From Cupriavidus gilardii (GTDB lineage Bacteria > Pseudomonadota > Gammaproteobacteria > Burkholderiales > Burkholderiaceae): a DNA stretch of 64,000 nt. Location of the stretch: assembly GCF_008801915.1 (NCBI RefSeq), contig NZ_VZOV01000008.1, positions 1 to 64,000 of the forward strand, given 5' to 3'. Shown piece by piece: positions 49,824 through 59,626 of the stretch; positions within the stretch are counted from its first letter, which is position 1, and each line of letters begins with the position of its first letter. The position numbers and the translations under genes are program-made. The notes under the pieces are model-generated. The model saw only the letters and a list, made by a program, of their open reading frames with translations. It did not search any database and was not told where the DNA came from.

Positions 49824-49832
49824 TGATAAAAT
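49824..49832 (+). promoter_or_regulatory. Extended -10 element for argS
   Basis: TGATAAAAT, identical to the element upstream of metH, 120 bp before the argS start. No clear -35. Confidence 0.5.
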
Positions 49833-49951
49833 CCGCGTTCTGCAATCGATTGCCCGTGCCGCGCTGCGGCATCGCTACGCTGCCGGTGACGGCACCGCCA
49901 CTATGGCCGAAGCCATCGCGGTCCTGGACGTGGCGCCGGGCCCAGACATTC

Positions 49952-51739
49952 ATGCTGCCTGTTCAGACCTCCAAACTTGCCGCCGCGTTCACCGATGCGG
50001 TCCGCGCGCTGGCGCCGGCCGATGCCGTGCTGCCCGCTGTCGCCTTCGAACGGCCCAAGGTGGCCGCCCACGGCGATCTCGCCTGCAATCTGGCGATGCA
50101 GGTGGCCCGCACGCTCAAGCGCAATCCGCGCGAACTGGCGCAGCAGATCGTCGACGCGGTGAAGGCCGATGCGCGTACCGCCCCGCTGGTGGCCAGCCTG
50201 GAGATCGCCGGCCCCGGCTTCATCAACCTGCGGCTGACCCCGGCGGCCAAGGCCGAGACGCTGCGCGCGGTGCTGCAGCAGGGCGATGGCTATGGCGCCC
50301 AGCAGCAGGGCGCGCGCGGCCAGGTACTGGTCGAGTTCGTGTCGGCCAACCCGACCGGCCCGCTGCACGTCGGCCACGGCCGCCAGGCCGCGCTGGGCGA
50401 CGCGCTGGCCAACCTGCTGTCGTGGCAGGGCTATGCCGTGCACCGCGAGTTCTACTACAACGACGCCGGCGTGCAGATCCAGAACCTGGCGATCTCGGTG
50501 CAGGCGCGCGCCCGCGGCCTGAAGCCCGGCGAGGCCGGCTGGCCCGAGGCCGCCTACAACGGCGACTACATCGCCGACATCGCCGCCGATTTCCTCGCCG
50601 GCAAGACCGTGCGCGCCTCCGACGGCGAGCCGGTGACCGCCTCCGGCGACGTCGAGGATCTGGACTCGATCCGCAAGTTCGCCGTCACCTACCTGCGCAA
50701 CGAGCAGGACATCGACCTGCAGGCGTTCGGCGTCAAGTTCGACCGCTACTACCTGGAATCGTCGCTGTACACCGACGGCAAGGTCGAGGAGGCCGTGCGC
50801 ACGCTGATCGCCAAGGGCAAGACCTACGAGAGCGAAGGCGCGCTGTGGCTGCGCACCACCGACGACGGCGACGACAAGGACCGGGTGATGCGCAAGGGCG
50901 ATGGCAGCTACACCTACTTCGTGCCGGACGTCGCCTATCACACGACCAAGTGGGAGCGCGGCTTCCACAAGGTCATCAACGTGCAGGGCAGCGACCACCA
51001 CGGCACCATCGCGCGCGTGCGGGCCGGCCTGCAAGGGCTGGAAATCGGCATCCCGGCCGGCTATCCCGACTACGTGCTGCACAAGATGGTCACCGTGATG
51101 AAGAACGGCGAGGAGGTCAAGATCTCCAAGCGCGCCGGTTCGTATGTCACGGTGCGCGACCTGATCGAATGGAGCAATGGCGGCGACGAGACCATCCGCG
51201 GCTGCCTGGAGGCGGGCGTGGCCGACTGGCCGGCCCATTTCACGCGCGGCCGCGACGCCGTCCGCTTCTTCCTGCTGTCGCGCAAGGCCGATACCGAGTT
51301 CGTCTTCGACGTCGACCTGGCGCTCAAGCAGAACGACGAGAACCCGGTGTACTACGTCCAGTACGCGCACGCCCGCATCTGCTCGATCTTCGAGTCGTGG
51401 GGCGGCGAGGGCTGGCAGCAGCGCCTGGCCGAGCTGGCCGGCGCCGACTTGGAGCCGGTGACCGGCGCCGCGGCGAGCCCGCAGGCGCTGGCGCTGGGGC
51501 AGCGCCTGGCCGAATTCCCCGAGATGCTGGCCCAGGCCGCCAACGAGCTGGCGCCGCATGCGGTGGCCTTCTATCTGCGCGACCTGGCCGGCGATTTCCA
51601 CGCCTTCTACAACGCCGACCGCGTGCTGGTCGACGACGAGCCGGTCAAGCTGGCGCGGCTCGCGCTGCTGGCGGCGACCCGCCAGGTGCTGCGCAACGGC
51701 CTCGCGGTGATCGGCGTGTCCGCGCCGCAGCGCATGTGA
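49952..51739 (+). CDS. argS: Arginyl-tRNA synthetase
   Basis: 595-aa class I synthetase. N-terminal Add-1 domain, HIGH motif as [22 protein letters not shown] equivalent as [13 protein letters not shown], and the C-terminal anticodon-binding DALR domain ([20 protein letters not shown], ending APQRM). The ATG at 49952 starts the conserved N-terminus ([13 protein letters not shown]). Followed by the SPOR protein gene, the usual order in this family. Confidence 0.97.
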   Translation: MLPVQTSKLAAAFTDAVRALAPADAVLPAVAFERPKVAAHGDLACNLAMQVARTLKRNPRELAQQIVDAVKADARTAPLVASLEIAGPGFINLRLTPAAKAETLRAVLQQGDGYGAQQQGARGQVLVEFVSANPTGPLHVGHGRQAALGDALANLLSWQGYAVHREFYYNDAGVQIQNLAISVQARARGLKPGEAGWPEAAYNGDYIADIAADFLAGKTVRASDGEPVTASGDVEDLDSIRKFAVTYLRNEQDIDLQAFGVKFDRYYLESSLYTDGKVEEAVRTLIAKGKTYESEGALWLRTTDDGDDKDRVMRKGDGSYTYFVPDVAYHTTKWERGFHKVINVQGSDHHGTIARVRAGLQGLEIGIPAGYPDYVLHKMVTVMKNGEEVKISKRAGSYVTVRDLIEWSNGGDETIRGCLEAGVADWPAHFTRGRDAVRFFLLSRKADTEFVFDVDLALKQNDENPVYYVQYAHARICSIFESWGGEGWQQRLAELAGADLEPVTGAAASPQALALGQRLAEFPEMLAQAANELAPHAVAFYLRDLAGDFHAFYNADRVLVDDEPVKLARLALLAATRQVLRNGLAVIGVSAPQRM

Positions 51740-51823
51740 GGCGGCAGCGCGGCCCTGTCGACGGCCTGCCGTCCGCGGTCCGCGGTGACCGCGCCGCCCG
51801 GCCGCCCGGCCGGGCACTGGCTC

Positions 51824-51829
51824 TATAAT
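51824..51829 (+). promoter_or_regulatory. Candidate -10 box for the SPOR gene
   Basis: Perfect TATAAT 26 bp upstream of the SPOR-protein start in G+C-rich surroundings. No clear -35 box. Confidence 0.5.
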
Positions 51830-51855
51830 CTTCCGGCAATATCCAAGAGGACTCC

Positions 51856-52554
51856 ATGCAACAGCAACGCAAGCGTGCCCCGCGCAAGGCCAGCCGCGCC
51901 CAGCAGCGCGGGGGTACGTTTCTCGGCCTGGTGCTCGGCCTGATCATCGGCCTGGCGATCGCGGTGGTGGTGGCGCTGTATATCACCAAGGCGCCGACGC
52001 CGTTCCAGCGCAAGGGCACGCCCAAGCCGGCCGAGTCCGGCAACGTGGTCGGTACGCTGCCGTCGCCGGTGCAGGAGCCGCCATCGGACCCGAACAAGCC
52101 GCTGTGGAGCAAGACCCCGCCCAAGCCGGTCGGCCCGCCCGCGGAGCCGGCGCATCGCGAGCCGACCGCTCCGGCCGCGCCCGCCACCAAGCCGACCCCG
52201 GCCCCGGAGGAAGCGGTCAAGCCCGCGCCGAAGACCGCGGAGAAGCCGGCCGAAAAGCCCGCCGAGCGTCCGGTGGCCGACCCGATCGCCGAGATTGCCC
52301 AGGCCGACGCCAACAAGGTCGGCTATCTGCTGCAGGTTGGCGCCTTCCGCTCGCAGGACGACGCCAACCGGCAGAAGGCCAACCTGGCGATGCAGGGTTT
52401 CGAGGCCAAGGTGACCGACCGCGAGGTCAATGGCGTCAAGCTGTACCGCGTACGGCTCGGCCCATACAACAAGATCGAAGACATGAACCGCGCGCGCGAC
52501 CGCCTGCAATCGGCGGGTTTCGAGGCGTCGGTGATCCGCTTCACCAAGCAGTAA
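51856..52554 (+). CDS. SPOR-domain protein (FtsN-like)
   Basis: 232-aa inner-membrane protein: basic cytoplasmic N-terminus, one transmembrane helix (22-43), Pro/Ala/Lys-rich periplasmic linker (50-140), and a C-terminal SPOR domain (YLLQVGAFRSQDDANRQKANLAMQGFEAKVTDREVNGVKLYRVRLGPY) that binds denuded septal peptidoglycan. The layout is that of FtsN; a divisome role is likely. CCAAGAGGA-type site upstream. Confidence 0.92.
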   Translation: MQQQRKRAPRKASRAQQRGGTFLGLVLGLIIGLAIAVVVALYITKAPTPFQRKGTPKPAESGNVVGTLPSPVQEPPSDPNKPLWSKTPPKPVGPPAEPAHREPTAPAAPATKPTPAPEEAVKPAPKTAEKPAEKPAERPVADPIAEIAQADANKVGYLLQVGAFRSQDDANRQKANLAMQGFEAKVTDREVNGVKLYRVRLGPYNKIEDMNRARDRLQSAGFEASVIRFTKQ

Positions 52555-52639
52555 GCCAGGAGGCGGCGGCGCCGGGGCGGGCTGAACCCGCGCGGCGCAT
52601 CGCTGTCATACGCACACCGTTTCACTTTTCTCTCGCGCC

Positions 52640-53275
52640 ATGAAGAAAATCGCCGCCTTGTTCGCCACGCTCGCCGCCGCCGCGGGACTGATGATGGCAT
52701 CGCCCGCCCAGGCCGCGCCGGCCGAAGGCAAGGAATACCAGGTCCTGAAGGCGGCCCAGCCCGTCACCGCGGGCAAGATCGAAGTCACTGAATTCTTCTG
52801 GTACGGCTGCCCGCACTGCTACGACTTCGAGCCCGAGATCGAAGGCTGGGTCAAGAAGCAGGGCAAGGACGTGGTCTTCAAGCGCGTGCCGGTGGCCTTC
52901 CGCGACGACCTGCTGCCGCATACCCGCATCTATTACGCGCTCGAATCGATGGGCAAGCTCGAGGCCATGCACGGCAAGGTCTTCAGCGCGATCCACGCCG
53001 AGCGCAAGCGCCTGCTGGACCCGAACGAGATCGCCGATCTGATGGCCAAGAACGGCATCGACCGCAAGGCCTTCCTGGAGGCCTACAACTCGTTCTCGGT
53101 GTCGACCAACACCACGCGCGCCAACAAGATCGCCGACGCCTACAAGATCGACGGCGTGCCGACCATCGTGATCCAGGGCAAGTACGTGACCTCGCCGTCC
53201 ATCGCGGGCAGCAAGGGCGCCGCGCTGCAGACGATGGACTACCTGGTCACGCAGGTCCGCGACAAGAAGCTGTGA
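52640..53275 (+). CDS. dsbA: Thiol:disulfide interchange protein DsbA
   Basis: 211-aa periplasmic oxidase that introduces disulfides. Sec signal (MKKIAALFATLAAAAGLMMASPAQA), active site C57-PHC60 in FFWYGCPHCYDFEPE, and the cis-proline loop GVPTIVIQGKY. The upstream stretch is pyrimidine-rich with no clear ribosome-binding site. Regular neighbour of the argS-SPOR genes. Confidence 0.97.
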   Translation: MKKIAALFATLAAAAGLMMASPAQAAPAEGKEYQVLKAAQPVTAGKIEVTEFFWYGCPHCYDFEPEIEGWVKKQGKDVVFKRVPVAFRDDLLPHTRIYYALESMGKLEAMHGKVFSAIHAERKRLLDPNEIADLMAKNGIDRKAFLEAYNSFSVSTNTTRANKIADAYKIDGVPTIVIQGKYVTSPSIAGSKGAALQTMDYLVTQVRDKKL

Positions 53276-53363
53276 TGGCCTTGCGCGCCGCCGTTGCCGC
53301 CCAGGCACGGCTGCCCAGCGGCTGAGCGCGCTTCCGCTTCGACTTTCACCTCCCCGCCGCCCG

Positions 53364-54275
53364 ATGCGACCCGTCAAAGTCTTTCTCACCGGCGCATCGA
53401 GCGGAATCGGCCAGGCCCTGGCGCGTGAATACGCCCGGCAGGGCGCGATTCTCGGCCTGGTCGGCCGCCGCGACGATGCGCTGCGCGCGTTCGTCGCCAC
53501 CCTGCCCAATCCCAATGCCGCCCGCGTCTATGCGGCGGACGTGCGCGATGCCGATGCGATGCTCGGCGCCGCGCAGGACTTCCTCGACCATTTCGGCTGT
53601 CCCGATGTCGTGATCGCCAATGCCGGCGTGTCGGTCGGCACGGTGGCCAGCGAACGCGAGGACCTCGAAGCCTTCCGCGCGGTGATGGACACCAACTGGT
53701 TTGGCGTGCTGACCACCTTCCAGCCGTTCCTGGCGCCGATGCAGGCGAGAGAGGTGGGGCCGCGCGAGTGGCGCGGCACGCTGGTCGGCATTGCCAGCGT
53801 GGCTGGCGTGCGCGGCCTGCCGGGCGCGGGCGCGTACAGTGCCTCGAAGTCGGCGGTGATCAAGCTGCTCGAGAGCCTGCGGCTGGAGCAGCGGCCGCAC
53901 CGGATCCGCGTGGTCACCATCGCGCCGGGCTATATCCGCACGCCGATGACCGCGCGCAATCCGTATCCGATGCCCTTCCTGATGGATGCCGACGCCTTCG
54001 CGCGCAAGGCCGTGCGGGCGATCGCCGCGGGCCGGCGCTTTGCCGTGGTGCCGTGGCAGATGGGAGTGGTCGCCTCGGTGCTGCACGTGCTGCCGCGCTG
54101 GCTCTACGACGCGCTGTTCACGCGCGCGCCGCGCAAGCCGCGCCAGCCGGATCATCGCGACACGCAGGATCCGCAGGGCCAGCACAACCAGCAGGGCCAG
54201 CAGGGCCAGCACAACCAGCAGGGCCAGCGGCAGCGCCCCGCGGATCCGGCCGGCGACGGCAGCGGGAGCGTGTGA
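53364..54275 (+). CDS. Short-chain dehydrogenase/reductase
   Basis: 303 aa, Rossmann fold with TGASSGIG (9-16) and the full catalytic tetrad N111, S145, Y158, K162. After residue 265 a tail of Gln/Gly/His/Asn repeats (QGQHNQQG) is encoded by two 27-bp tandem repeats and is absent from the normal family. Substrate unknown. Its stop shares one base with the start of the next gene. Confidence 0.92.
   Translation: MRPVKVFLTGASSGIGQALAREYARQGAILGLVGRRDDALRAFVATLPNPNAARVYAADVRDADAMLGAAQDFLDHFGCPDVVIANAGVSVGTVASEREDLEAFRAVMDTNWFGVLTTFQPFLAPMQAREVGPREWRGTLVGIASVAGVRGLPGAGAYSASKSAVIKLLESLRLEQRPHRIRVVTIAPGYIRTPMTARNPYPMPFLMDADAFARKAVRAIAAGRRFAVVPWQMGVVASVLHVLPRWLYDALFTRAPRKPRQPDHRDTQDPQGQHNQQGQQGQHNQQGQRQRPADPAGDGSGSV
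54174..54227 (+). repeat. Two 27-bp tandem repeats in the SDR C-terminus
   Basis: Each unit is an 18-mer (CAGGGCCAGCACAACCAG) plus a 9-mer (CAGGGCCAG); 54174-54200 and 54201-54227 are identical. They encode QGQHNQQGQ. A 9-bp sub-period shows slippage growth. Confidence 0.93.
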
Positions 54276-55117
54276 TGTGGCAAGACGCGCTGGGCCAGCC
54301 GCACCCGCGCGCCGCGCCTGATGCGCGCATCGCCTCGCTGGTGCCATCGGTCACCGAACTGCTGTTTGCGCTGGGACTCGGCGACCGGATGGTGGCGCGC
54401 ACCGGCTTCTGCATCCATCCCGAACCGCAGGTGCGCGCCGTTGCCAAGGTCGGCGGCACCAAGGACGTCCGGCTGGACAGGCTGCGCGCGCTGGCCCCGA
54501 CCCACGTGGTCGTCAATATCGACGAAAACCGGCGCGAGACCGTCGACGAGATCCGCGGCTTCGTGCCGAACGTGATCGTCACCCATCCGTGCGCGCCGTG
54601 CGACAACCTCGAGCTGTACCGGCTGCTGGGCGGCATCTTCGATCGCGAAGCACAGGCGCAGGCGCTATGCGCACGGCTGGAGCAGGGGCTGGCGCGGCTC
54701 GAGGCGCGGACCTGGCCGACTCGCAGCGTGCTGTACGCGATCTGGCAAGACCCATGGATGACGGTGTCGCGCGACACCTATATCAGCCGCATGCTGGCGC
54801 TGATCGGCTGGCGGACCTGGCCCGATGTCCAGGATGCCGGCGCCGCGCTGCAGGCCTGCGTCGGCGGCGATTGCGCGCGGCCCAATGCGCCGGGGCAACG
54901 CTATCCGAGCTTTCGCTGGAGCGAGGCGCTGGTGCGCGAGCTCGACCTGGTGCTGCTGTCGACCGAGCCCTATCGCTTCACCGAGGACCACGCCGATGCG
55001 CTGGAGCGCCAGCTCGGCCTGCCGGTGCTGCTGGTCGATGGGGAGATGGTGTCGTGGTACGGCAGCCGTGCGATCGACGGGCTGGCGTACCTGGAGACGC
55101 TGGCGCGCCAGGCTTGA
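54275..55117 (+). CDS. BtuF-like helical-backbone metal receptor protein without signal peptide
   Basis: 280 aa resembling cobalamin/metal-chelate ABC binding proteins: RIASLVPSVTELLFALGLGDRMVARTGFC, KVGGTKDVRLDRLRALAPTHVVVNIDENRRE, and two lobes joined by a long helix. There is no signal peptide or lipobox, and no BtuCD genes nearby, so it is likely cytoplasmic; such 'orphan' forms are seen in this order. Translation is coupled to the SDR (TGATG). Ligand unknown. Confidence 0.85.
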   Translation: MWQDALGQPHPRAAPDARIASLVPSVTELLFALGLGDRMVARTGFCIHPEPQVRAVAKVGGTKDVRLDRLRALAPTHVVVNIDENRRETVDEIRGFVPNVIVTHPCAPCDNLELYRLLGGIFDREAQAQALCARLEQGLARLEARTWPTRSVLYAIWQDPWMTVSRDTYISRMLALIGWRTWPDVQDAGAALQACVGGDCARPNAPGQRYPSFRWSEALVRELDLVLLSTEPYRFTEDHADALERQLGLPVLLVDGEMVSWYGSRAIDGLAYLETLARQA

Positions 55118-55220
55118 GGTTCCCGCCAGGATCCGCGGTGCCCGTGCATGCGGGGACGCAAGGGCTTGCCTTCGGTACAGCGAACGACGCCGCGTCCCGG
55201 CGCGGCGACGACAGCGAAGA

Positions 55221-55592
55221 TCAGCGCTCGAAGCCGTAGGCCCGCTCGACCTTGCAGACGCGCAGCTGGAAGCCCTGATACCAGCGCTCGCGTCCCAGGC
55301 GCTGCGCGACCCGGTGTTCGGCATGCGCCTGCCAGGCGGCGATGTCCTCGAGCGAGCGCCAGTACGACACCGTGATGCCGGGCGACCCCGGCGTGCTGCC
55401 GTCGCGCACCGATTCGACGCCGAGAAAGCCGGGCATCGTCGCGGCCAGCTCCACCATCCGCTGTGCCATCGCGCCGTAGTCGGCCTCGTGGTTGGCCCCG
55501 CCCACGTCCGCGCCAGTGCGCGTGGACGTGAAGATCACCGCGTAGTAGGGCGGCGGCGGGGTCTGGGCAAAGGCGCTGTCGATGGCGGACAT
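55221..55592 (-). CDS. Antibiotic biosynthesis monooxygenase (ABM) family protein
   Basis: 123-aa dimeric alpha/beta-barrel protein: YYAVIFTSTRTGADVGGANHEADYGAMAQRMVELAATMPGFLGVESVRD, SYWRSLEDIAAWQAHAEHRVAQRLGRERWYQGFQLRVCKVER. Family members act as small heme-free oxygenases or stress proteins. Same strand as the metallo-hydrolase upstream (85-bp gap), perhaps one unit. Confidence 0.9.
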   Translation of the reverse strand: MSAIDSAFAQTPPPPYYAVIFTSTRTGADVGGANHEADYGAMAQRMVELAATMPGFLGVESVRDGSTPGSPGITVSYWRSLEDIAAWQAHAEHRVAQRLGRERWYQGFQLRVCKVERAYGFER

Positions 55593-55677
55593 GGGATCGG
55601 AATCCAGGCGTCGGTCAAGGTGGGCGATTCAGACGGGCAATCCAGGCGGCACCGCCGGCGGCAACTCCGGCGGCAAT

Positions 55678-56757
55678 TCAGGCGTTGGCCCGGAACCGGA
55701 TGATGCCATCGTCGTCGATGGCGCGCCGCAGCTCGCCGGCATGCCACAGCACGTGCAGGTGGGCCAGCGCCTCGCCCATCGCGAAGGTCATCTGGTGGAT
55801 GTCGAACTGGCGGCGGAAGATCACGTTGACGATATCGCGCGCGCTGCACGGCTTCTCGGCACAGGCGGCGCGGGTCTCGGCCAGGCGCTCGACATGGTGC
55901 TCGCGCAGCTGCCCGATGCGCGTCTGCAGGTTGCGGAACGGCCGGCCGTGGGAGGGCAGCACCAGCGTGTCCTCGGGCAGGTCCTGGTAACGGTCGAGCG
56001 AGCGCAGATAGAGCGCCAGCGGATTGGCTTCGGGCTCCATGTCGAACACGCTGACGTTGGTCGAGATCCGCGGCAGCACCATGTCGCCGGAGATCAGCAC
56101 CTTCAGCTCGGCGTTGTACAGCGCGACGTGTTCCGGCGCGTGGCCGTAGCCGGTGATCACGCGCCAGCTGGCGGCGGCCGGATCGGCGCCCATCGTCACC
56201 GTATCGCCGTCCATCAGCCGCCGGTATTGCGTCGGCAGATCGGGCACCAGCGTCGCGTAGTAGCTCTTGCGCGCGCGCAGCTTTTCCAGGCTGTCGGGGT
56301 CGGCCAGGCCGTGCCGCGCGAAGTGGCTGGCCGCAAAGTCGCCGCCGGCGTTCGAGCCGACGCCGTTGCCGCCGCTCATCACGCGCGCGCTCATATAGTC
56401 GCCCAGGCTCATCCACAGCCGCGTGTCCCAGCGCTGGCACAGCCAGTGCGCCAGGCCCACGTGGTCCGGATGGCAATGCGTGACCAGCACGCGCAGCACC
56501 GGCAGGCCTTCGAGTTCGTTGGCGAACACCGTTTCCCAGTGCGCCTTGATGGTGTCGTTGGTGATGCCGCAATCGATCACGGTCCAGCCGTCGCGCCCGT
56601 CCACACGGTCGCGCACCAGCCATAGATTGATATGGTCGAGCGCGAACGGCAGCGGCATGCGCAGCCAGTAGACGCCGGGGGCGACCTGCTGGCGCGCGCC
56701 GGGCTCCGGCATGGTCTCGCCGAACGGATATTGGAGTTGGTGTTCGAGTGCGTTCAT
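55678..56757 (-). CDS. Metallo-beta-lactamase-fold hydrolase
   Basis: 359 aa with the metal motif THCHPDHVG (H94, H96, D98, H99), further ligand regions GYGHAPEHVALY and SGDMVLPRISTN, and a C-terminal helical extension (about 280-350) as in glyoxalase II-like thioesterase relatives. Divergent from the MerR gene with a palindromic operator between them, so it probably belongs to the same acyl-CoA catabolic regulon; a thioester substrate is plausible. Confidence 0.9.
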   Translation of the reverse strand: MNALEHQLQYPFGETMPEPGARQQVAPGVYWLRMPLPFALDHINLWLVRDRVDGRDGWTVIDCGITNDTIKAHWETVFANELEGLPVLRVLVTHCHPDHVGLAHWLCQRWDTRLWMSLGDYMSARVMSGGNGVGSNAGGDFAASHFARHGLADPDSLEKLRARKSYYATLVPDLPTQYRRLMDGDTVTMGADPAAASWRVITGYGHAPEHVALYNAELKVLISGDMVLPRISTNVSVFDMEPEANPLALYLRSLDRYQDLPEDTLVLPSHGRPFRNLQTRIGQLREHHVERLAETRAACAEKPCSARDIVNVIFRRQFDIHQMTFAMGEALAHLHVLWHAGELRRAIDDDGIIRFRANA

Positions 56758-56874
56758 CGGGGAGTCTCTCGGTTGCGAAGCCCTGCGTTGGGCTTTCTCG
56801 TCGTTGGATCCGGATTCCGGACGCCGGGCATGCAATGCGCGGGACGGCATCGGGGCGGTTGCCAGGCGCGCTGC

Positions 56875-56896
56875 TTGACGCTAACGTAAACGTCAA
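56875..56896. promoter_or_regulatory. LiuR-type operator 1
   Basis: Imperfect 22-bp palindrome with perfect TTGACG/CGTCAA ends and an ACGTAAACGT core, in the divergent gap between the metallo-hydrolase and MerR genes. Same sequence family as the site at 57541. Confidence 0.75.
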
Positions 56897-56970
56897 TTCG
56901 GACGGCCTGTTGCCATCTTAAGCGAAAACGCGCACGCGTATCGAACGTTCGTTCTCTTTTACAGGCGCCC

Positions 56971-57453
56971 ATGCCCAGCTCCGCCAGCCAGCCCCCAACA
57001 CCTCCCGCTCAGCCCGCCGACCAGCCCGCCAACCTGTCGGCCGGTACCACCTACACCATCACCGAACTGGCGCGCGAGTTCGACATCACGCCGCGCGCGA
57101 TCCGCTTCTACGAGGATCAGGGGCTGTTGTCGCCCGACCGGGTCGGCGCCGGGGGGAGGCAGCGGCTCTACAGCGGCCGCGAGCGAACGCGCCTGAAGCT
57201 GACGCTGCGCGGCAAGCGGCTCGGCCTGACGCTGAACGAAATCCGGGAGATCCTCGACCTGTACGAGTCGCCGCGCGATACGGTGCCCCAGCTCGAGCGC
57301 TTCCTGGCCTCGCTGGCGCAGCACCGCCAGGCGCTGGAGCGGCAAATGGAGGACCTGCAGGCGCAGCTGGCCGAAATCGACCAGCACGAGCGCCAGTGCC
57401 GCGCCTTGCTGGCGGCGGCGCAGCCCGAGCGGCAGCGCACGGCCGGCGCCTGA
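56971..57453 (+). CDS. liuR: MerR-family regulator, LiuR-like
   Basis: 160 aa: a Pro-rich 25-residue leader, then the MerR winged helix (TYTITELAREFDITPRAIRFYEDQGLLSPDR, residues 27-57, with RVGAGGRQRLYSGRERTRLKLTLRGKRLGLTLNEIREIL) and a C-terminal coiled-coil dimer helix. No metal-binding cysteines, as expected for LiuR rather than a metal sensor. Its neighbour liuA and two TTGACG/ACGTAAAC palindromes nearby fit the known LiuR regulon of branched-chain amino-acid degradation. Confidence 0.88.
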   Translation: MPSSASQPPTPPAQPADQPANLSAGTTYTITELAREFDITPRAIRFYEDQGLLSPDRVGAGGRQRLYSGRERTRLKLTLRGKRLGLTLNEIREILDLYESPRDTVPQLERFLASLAQHRQALERQMEDLQAQLAEIDQHERQCRALLAAAQPERQRTAGA

Positions 57454-57540
57454 ATGGGGGCGCCTGAATGGGGGCTGAGGTCACAGGTGCCTGAATGTGG
57501 CCGGTGCCACCATCGCGCTCCCACCTAGCGACAAATTTGA

Positions 57541-57562
57541 TTGACGTTTACGTAAACGTAAA
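57541..57562. promoter_or_regulatory. LiuR-type operator 2
   Basis: Contains the perfect 16-bp palindrome ACGTTTACGTAAACGT (57544-57559) flanked by TTG and AAA, 58 bp upstream of the thioesterase start. It should control the thioesterase-liuA transcript. Confidence 0.85.
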
Positions 57563-57619
57563 TAAAATAAGCCGACAGCCCACCGCAGCGAGCGGTGCCG
57601 GCGCCGACAGGAAGTTGCC

Positions 57620-58159
57620 ATGCCGAATTCCACCACGGATGTTGTGACAGACGCCGCTGCAGAGGCTGCGGAGGCTGCGGAGGCCCCCCACGTTATGCCC
57701 GATGTGTCGGTACGCACCGACGGGGACCTGCCGACAGGCCGTGCCGACGCGATCGCCGCCAGCTTCGCCCGCCAGGGCCTGATGCAGACCTTCGGCGCCT
57801 CGCTGGTCCGCGTCGAGCGCGGCGAGGTCGAGTTGGCGATGCCGTGGTCCGAGGGCGTCACCCAGCAGCATGGCTTCTTTCACGGCGGCGTGGTCGGCGC
57901 GCTGGCCGACAGCGCCTGCGGCTATGCCGCGCTGTCGATGGTCGGCGAAGGCGAGGCGGGGCTGACCGCCGAGTACAAGATCAATCTGCTGTCGCCCGCC
58001 AGGGGCGAGCGGCTGATTGCCGTGGGCCGCGTGCTCAAGCCGGGCCGCACGCTGATCGTCGCCCAGGGCGACGTATTCACCGAGACCGCCGGCACCCGCA
58101 AGGCGGTGGCGACGATGCTGATGACGCTGTGCGTGGTGCGCACGCTGGACCACGTCTGA
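57620..58159 (+). CDS. PaaI-type hotdog-fold thioesterase
   Basis: 179 aa. Hotdog core with HGFFHGGVVGALADSACGYAALS (acyl-CoA site) and AEYKINLLSPARGERLIAVGRVLKPGRTLIVAQGDVF. Hydrolyses acyl-CoA thioesters, perhaps branched or aromatic side products of the pathway. AGGAAG precedes the ATG. An Ala-Glu repeat leader (AAEAAEAAEAP) comes from 9-bp repeats. First gene after operator 2. Confidence 0.9.
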   Translation: MPNSTTDVVTDAAAEAAEAAEAPHVMPDVSVRTDGDLPTGRADAIAASFARQGLMQTFGASLVRVERGEVELAMPWSEGVTQQHGFFHGGVVGALADSACGYAALSMVGEGEAGLTAEYKINLLSPARGERLIAVGRVLKPGRTLIVAQGDVFTETAGTRKAVATMLMTLCVVRTLDHV

Positions 58160-58230
58160 GCGCCCGCGTCGGCCAACCATCGACCCATTCCGTATCGAGT
58201 CCAGATTCCAACAGGAAATAGGAGACAACC

Positions 58231-59415
58231 ATGACCGCGACCCTGCCAGGCCTGAAATTCGACCTGGGTGAAGACATCGAGATGCTGCGCGAGTCCGTGC
58301 AGTCCTGGGCCCAGGCCGAGCTGGCGCCGCGCGCCGCCGAGATCGACCGCACCGACCAGTTCCCGATGGACTGCTGGAAAAAGATGGGCGACCTCGGCGT
58401 GCTGGGCATCACCGTCGCCGAGGAGTATGGCGGCGCCAATATGGGCTATCTGGCGCACATGATCGCGATGGAGGAGATCAGCCGCGCCTCCGCCTCGGTC
58501 GGCCTGTCGTATGGCGCGCACTCGAACCTGTGCGTCAACCAGATCCACCGCAACGGTACGCCGGCGCAGAAGGCGAAGTACCTGCCCAAGCTGGTGTCCG
58601 GCGACTGGATCGGCGCGCTGGCGATGAGCGAACCCAATGCCGGCTCGGACGTCGTCAGCATGAAGCTGCGCGCCGACCGCAAAGGCGATCGCTATGTGCT
58701 GAACGGCACCAAGATGTGGATCACCAACGGTCCGGACTGCGACGTGCTGGTGGTCTACGCCAAGACCGAACCGGAGCTCGGCGCGCGCGGCATGACCGCC
58801 TTCATCGTCGAGAAGGGCATGAAGGGCTTCTCGGTGGCGCAGAAGCTGGACAAGCTCGGCATGCGCGGCTCGCATACCGGCGAGCTGGTGTTCCAGGACG
58901 TCGAGGTGCCGGCCGAGAACATCCTCGGCGCCGAGAACGGCGGCGCCAGGGTGCTGATGAGCGGCCTGGACTACGAGCGCGCGGTGCTGTCGGGCGGCCC
59001 GGTCGGCATCATGCAGGCCTGCATGGACGTGGTCACGCCATACATCCACGACCGCAAGCAGTTCGGCCAGAGCATCGGCGAATTCCAGCTGATCCAGGGC
59101 AAGATCGCCGACATGTACACCACGCTGCAGGCGGCGCGCAGCTATCTGTATACCGTCGGCAAGAACCTGGACGCGCTCGGCAGCGAGCACGTGCGCCAGG
59201 TGCGCAAGGACTGCGCCGCCGTGATCCTCTACACGGCCGAGAAGGCGACCTGGATGGCCGGCGAATCGGTGCAGATCCTGGGTGGCAACGGCTATATCAA
59301 CGAATATCCGGTGGGCCGCCTGTGGCGCGACGCCAAGCTGTACGAGATCGGCGCCGGCACCTCGGAGATCCGCCGCATGCTGATCGGCCGGGAGCTGTTC
59401 GCGGAAACGATGTAA
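58231..59415 (+). CDS. liuA: Isovaleryl-CoA dehydrogenase
   Basis: 394-aa FAD acyl-CoA dehydrogenase for the third step of leucine degradation. The catalytic base is E249 in [14 protein letters not shown], the position characteristic of isovaleryl-CoA rather than straight-chain dehydrogenases. Other motifs: [74 protein letters not shown] precedes the start. Confidence 0.96.
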   Translation: MTATLPGLKFDLGEDIEMLRESVQSWAQAELAPRAAEIDRTDQFPMDCWKKMGDLGVLGITVAEEYGGANMGYLAHMIAMEEISRASASVGLSYGAHSNLCVNQIHRNGTPAQKAKYLPKLVSGDWIGALAMSEPNAGSDVVSMKLRADRKGDRYVLNGTKMWITNGPDCDVLVVYAKTEPELGARGMTAFIVEKGMKGFSVAQKLDKLGMRGSHTGELVFQDVEVPAENILGAENGGARVLMSGLDYERAVLSGGPVGIMQACMDVVTPYIHDRKQFGQSIGEFQLIQGKIADMYTTLQAARSYLYTVGKNLDALGSEHVRQVRKDCAAVILYTAEKATWMAGESVQILGGNGYINEYPVGRLWRDAKLYEIGAGTSEIRRMLIGRELFAETM

Positions 59416-59509
59416 TGACGAGGCGATGACGAGGTAAAGACAGCAAAGCGGGGTGTACGGTGCGCCGCTCCATGGTGGGCGGCGCCACCGATGCCACGCG
59501 CGAAGCGCT

Positions 59510-59515
59510 TACAAT
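59510..59515 (+). promoter_or_regulatory. Candidate -10 box for aceK
   Basis: TACAAT 112 bp upstream of the aceK start, inside the 211-bp gap after liuA. A weak site by itself. Confidence 0.35.
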
Positions 59516-59626
59516 CACCCCTGATATCCGGTCTCGCCCGCGGCGAGCGCCGCATGCAGGTTTCCCGCCGATGTCCAGCCGGATCCGCGTCCCGATTCTG
59601 ACCCGCCCAGGTAGTCCGCCCCAGCC

